Shown here in pieces: positions 8,150-11,035 of a stretch of DNA of 11,035 nucleotides. This stretch comes from Pleurotus ostreatus/Saccharomyces cerevisiae fusant (Eukaryota > Opisthokonta). A program made the position numbers and the translations under genes. Position 1 is the first letter of the stretch. Each line of letters opens with the position of its first letter. The notes under the pieces are model-generated. The model searched no databases, was not told where the DNA came from, and saw only the letters and a program-made list of their open reading frames with translations. The stretch is from contig JAMQCK010001185.1 of NCBI GenBank assembly GCA_024196135.1, positions 1 through 11,035 on the forward strand, in the 5' to 3' direction.

Positions 8150-8878
8150 TATGAAGGTTTTCGAGCGAGCTATCGCAAGTGCTACTTTCAAGTTCTCTAC
8201 GCTATCTACCTATGCTCTTAATGCTTCCCCTCCTATGCATGATAAGTCACAATCATACTCTACCTACTAATCCGTAATCATTATACTTTGCTGCACTCCG
8301 AAGGCGTCCATCAGACTCTCAGTAATCTTCATGATCCGCATAATATATCCAACAAAGCCAGAGACATTAGATTCGATGATGCTACTAAGACCAACGTCAG
8401 CCCCGCCAGGTATAGCTTATTTACAGGGGGTTTAGAGAGCGGTGCTGCGAGATACGCTTGTGAGTAGGCGAGGAGATCGCGTGAGTAAACGTGAGTAGAC
8501 GACGAATAAATATGGACAGCGAAGAACAATGGATTGTGGGCTCAGGGTGAGGATGGGAAGAGGGAAGGCGGTGGTGGAGGATAGGTGGAAGAGAGGTAAG
8601 TAATGAAGATAGGATGCGGAAAGAGGGAGGGAGGTGTACGGATGGGTAGCAAGTATGCAGAGCAAAGTATCTATTTCATGAGGCCAAAGCGCGGCGTTAG
8701 AATCATGTCGTGTCGGGATACAGAACTCAATCGGAAAGCCCTTGGGGATGCAACATCTCCATCGCAGCGTTAGCCACCCGCCATAATCGCGGAGCGCCTC
8801 GAGGCTGGGGTCAAGCAGCGGACGCCCATCTGAACGGCGTCCGTGCGACCGTGCGACTCCTCGGACGACGCCACATCT
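8150..8878. other. 729-bp tail-to-tail intergenic region
   Basis: The region lies between the stops of the F-box gene and the hydrolase gene. I see no protein-coding frame with convincing composition, tRNA or transposon remnant. The stretch 8540-8640 is strongly purine-rich on the plus strand (GGAAGAG/GAGGGAGGGAGG-type runs), which produces empty pyrimidine-coded frames on the other strand. It probably carries two 3' UTRs plus spacer. Confidence 0.55.
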
Positions 8879-10617
8879 CTATGTGAGATAGAGGACAGCA
8901 CACAGCGTCGAAGCGGCGCCGAGGAGAAGCCCGCGTACTGAAGGCCACGACATAGTCGAGCTTCCCACATTCCAGAATCCGGCCGGGTCCTGATACGTTG
9001 CATTGCGGAAGAGCTGTAGAAAGGATCGTCAGCCCCGCACAAACGCAGCGAGTACGGTATAAGGTGGACAGTGGGCAGGAGACAATGAACGGTAGAATCG
9101 AGGGGACGTACCCGTGTCAACCCCGAGGGGCTTCTTGTCATACCCTCGCAGTCGTGCGTGACGCCCTCCACAAAGTCGACCGTCGCATTCGCCGGGAGAC
9201 TCCCGCCCGAGATGTTCTGCAGCATGTTGACGAAGTTGAGCCCACGCTGGTAGTGGGTCATGCCTTGGGTCTATAGAGTGAGAACAGTGTCAGCAAGCAT
9301 TGCCAGCGCAGACGGTGGAGTGAGAGAGCGCCTGAGACCACTCGCAGGATAGCCAGCGAGCACCTTTCGAAATACTATCCGCGCAATTTTCGAGGGTGGC
9401 CGTAAAGAATGCACACGACTCACCTGCGCTTGGCATCGTGTATCGCCTGGGCCGTCGTCGCCAGTCCCCCACGCATAATGAATGTTGCGTGAGAGGTAGC
9501 GCTCGACGATGCCCTCCCTCTGCAGGTGCTTGAGCGCGTACGCCCCATATGCCGGCACCCCACTCGACAGCCCGTACTTCCACCGATCGACGTTCGCGCA
9601 GCTGTCATTCGGCAACGGGCGGTCCTCCGTCAGCCACAGCAAGCTCCCCGGGTTCGCCATCCAGTACACGATGCGGTCGTCGTCCTTGCGGCTCTTGCGC
9701 AGCGCGGCGTAGCGCTGTGTGAGCTGTGCGCCTGCCGAGTGGCCCGCAATCACCACTTGCTACATACGGAGCGAGGCATCAGTGCGTCGGTAGGTTTCGC
9801 ATGGGTGTGGCGCGCACATCAAGATTCGGGAACACGGTCTTGTTGAGGTAGTAATCGACGAGGTCGTCCATCACGTCGTAGGAGCTGATGTTGGCGAAGG
9901 TGTCGGGCCCGATGTTGTAGTGCCCGGACATCCAGGTGGTGCCGTTCCAGAAGAGCGTGCCGTTGACACCAGCAGCAGCGCCTGCGTCGATGTCCATCTG
10001 GTTGAGGAAGCTGTTTTAACCATCAGTTGAGGGTTAGGAGGGTAGCACAAGCACGTACACGGGGGCCATGACCGAGATAGCATTATAATCCACGTCGGGG
10101 TAGGTCCCCCACGCCTGGTAGAGCGCCTTGTCAAGCGCCCAGAAGTCTTGGACGATCACTCAGTCCTCCGTGCTTAGCGCAAGCGTATATACTCACAATA
10201 CCAGTTATCTCTGAGCTAAATGAGCAGTCAATAATGCGTATGTATGGGTCGCAGAGGTCCGCACCTTGCCTGGAAGTGAAATGACCGCCCTCGTGATGTT
10301 CTTGGGATCTCGGTTTGAAGACATGTACATGGGCTGGAAGCGAGTTAGTTGCCATCCTCGGCCCAAAGAATCCACACGAGACGCACGATAGAAGCCCCTG
10401 GAGCCACATTCAGCTGAAAGTCGAGAACGATGTCCGCGTTCAGGACGTTGGGGAACCCGGAATACCCAGTGTCTGCTACTCCTATCGCCACTGGCTGCAC
10501 GCTGTAACCGCTGGGGTCAGGGAATGGTACAGGCGGCACATCTTGTCGTCGCTCGAGGCGTGCTGCCGCAGGAAGGTGGTGACAAGCGAACAAGCAGAGG
10601 AGGGAGGGCAGGCGCAT
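8879..10617 (-). CDS. secreted alpha/beta hydrolase, likely GPI-anchored
   Basis: Serine hydrolase of the alpha/beta fold; substrate unknown. Exons in coding order: 10617-10387, 10333-10265, 10215-10197, 10146-10059, 10010-9818, 9759-9424, 9270-9112, 9013-8879; 409 residues, phases agree. A signal peptide (about 1-19) ends at AAARLERRQ. The strand-turn block PMYMSSN...ITRAVISLPGK is followed by LRDNWYYFWALDKAL, then many NxT/NxS sites. The nucleophile elbow is VVIAGHSAG with Ser208. Likely partners are an Asp in WGTGDDGPGD (301, 302 or 306) and His351 in GVTHD. The C-terminus ends GSSTMSW, then a hydrophobic stretch (GLLLGAASTLCAVLYLT) with no basic tail, as in GPI signals. Exon 3 is only 19 nt; introns 6 and 7 are long for this region (153 and 98 nt). 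The first intron is uncertain: if 10386-10354 is coding (VRLVWILWAEDG), the frame breaks at a TAA. Confidence 0.85.
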
Positions 10618-11035
10618 GTTGTCGAAGGGTCAGTCCAGGGACGGCTGGCTGGCGGCGACAGTTAAGTACAATAGGCCGATTCCTGCACTCTCCCAACTTC
10701 CGAGGATTCTCGACGCGACTGCACGAGAAAGCCGCCGCTTCCGTACAGCCTTCAGTAGGGAGAGAATAGGGACAGAGGCTCCGAGGCGCGACCGAGGGGG
10801 AACACAAGCCTCGAGATAGCTGTCGTAGCGTTTTATGCGGCCGCCATCTATCGATCAGTCCGTGGGCAGTCCCAGGGTGTTGGAGTCGCCGTGCCGTCGC
10901 GCCGGAGCGGAGGTCGCGACCGTCAGTTCTGGTTGGCCGCTTGGCGCTGTGTCCAAACTGTTCCCCCGCATGCCACGAGAGAAGGAAGTGCCCAATTGAT
11001 CGGTGCTGATCCGACCCATCACGCCAGGCACCCAG
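10618..11035. other. upstream region of the hydrolase gene
   Basis: The 418 bp to the window edge contain the hydrolase 5' UTR and promoter, pyrimidine-rich near the start codon on the coding strand, with no TATA box that I can defend. One minus-strand frame stays open from the window edge to 10517, but its translation is Arg/Pro/Ser-rich, has no ATG start and overlaps hydrolase exon 1, so I do not call it a gene. Confidence 0.5.

Noticed and set aside
8329..8665. Minus-strand frames of 66 and 77 codons in the convergent gap.
   Set aside because: They reflect a pyrimidine-rich stretch (Leu/Ser/Pro runs) and have no splice or family support.
10517..11035. Minus-strand frame open for at least 173 codons to the window edge.
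   Set aside because: No ATG start, Arg/Pro-rich composition and overlap with hydrolase exon 1 in another frame. A coding exon entering from outside cannot be fully excluded.

Overview
The window reads as nuclear DNA of a basidiomycete fungus, most likely an Agaricomycete. Genes sit on both strands, close together. They are cut by many introns of about 46-58 nt with GT-AG ends and CTNAY-type branch sites just before the acceptor. The gene families are ones I associate with mushroom-forming fungi. No bacterial, phage or viral gene, CRISPR array or transposon was seen.

Layout, left to right: (1) last exon of an isoprenylcysteine carboxyl methyltransferase (ICMT)-like gene, + strand, ending at 254. 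(2) A complete Nha1/Sod2-type plasma-membrane Na+/H+ antiporter, + strand, 617-2880, in ten exons; one intron has rare GC-AG ends. (3) A low-complexity, Pro/Ser-rich protein of unknown function, - strand, 4204-3125, three exons. A perfect 53-bp tandem duplication lies just upstream of its start. (4) A secreted or membrane-anchored protein with 20 cysteines in its ectodomain and one transmembrane segment, - strand, 5887-4525, eight exons. (5) A tRNA-Ser(GCT) gene with a 19-nt intron, + strand, 6209-6309, followed by a T5 Pol III terminator. (6) An F-box protein, + strand, 6416-8149, five exons. (7) A secreted alpha/beta hydrolase with a GHSAG nucleophile elbow and a GPI-like hydrophobic tail, - strand, 10617-8879, eight exons.

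The exon models come from reading frame, splice consensus, phase and, for the antiporter, alignment from memory to yeast Nha1. In every gene the exon phases join without conflict. This matters because the raw reading frames are short and misleading: stop-free introns extend some frames falsely, and GC-rich exons create long shadow frames.

The genes do not form a pathway. They are an ordinary run of neighbours in tail-to-tail pairs (antiporter/orphan and F-box/hydrolase) plus one divergent pair (cysteine-rich protein/F-box) with the tRNA gene between. I found no evidence of a new multi-gene system. The best leads are the two uncharacterised proteins, the GC-AG intron, the tandem duplication, and a splice-site puzzle at the start of the hydrolase, where an intron may have lost its donor or a base may be missing.
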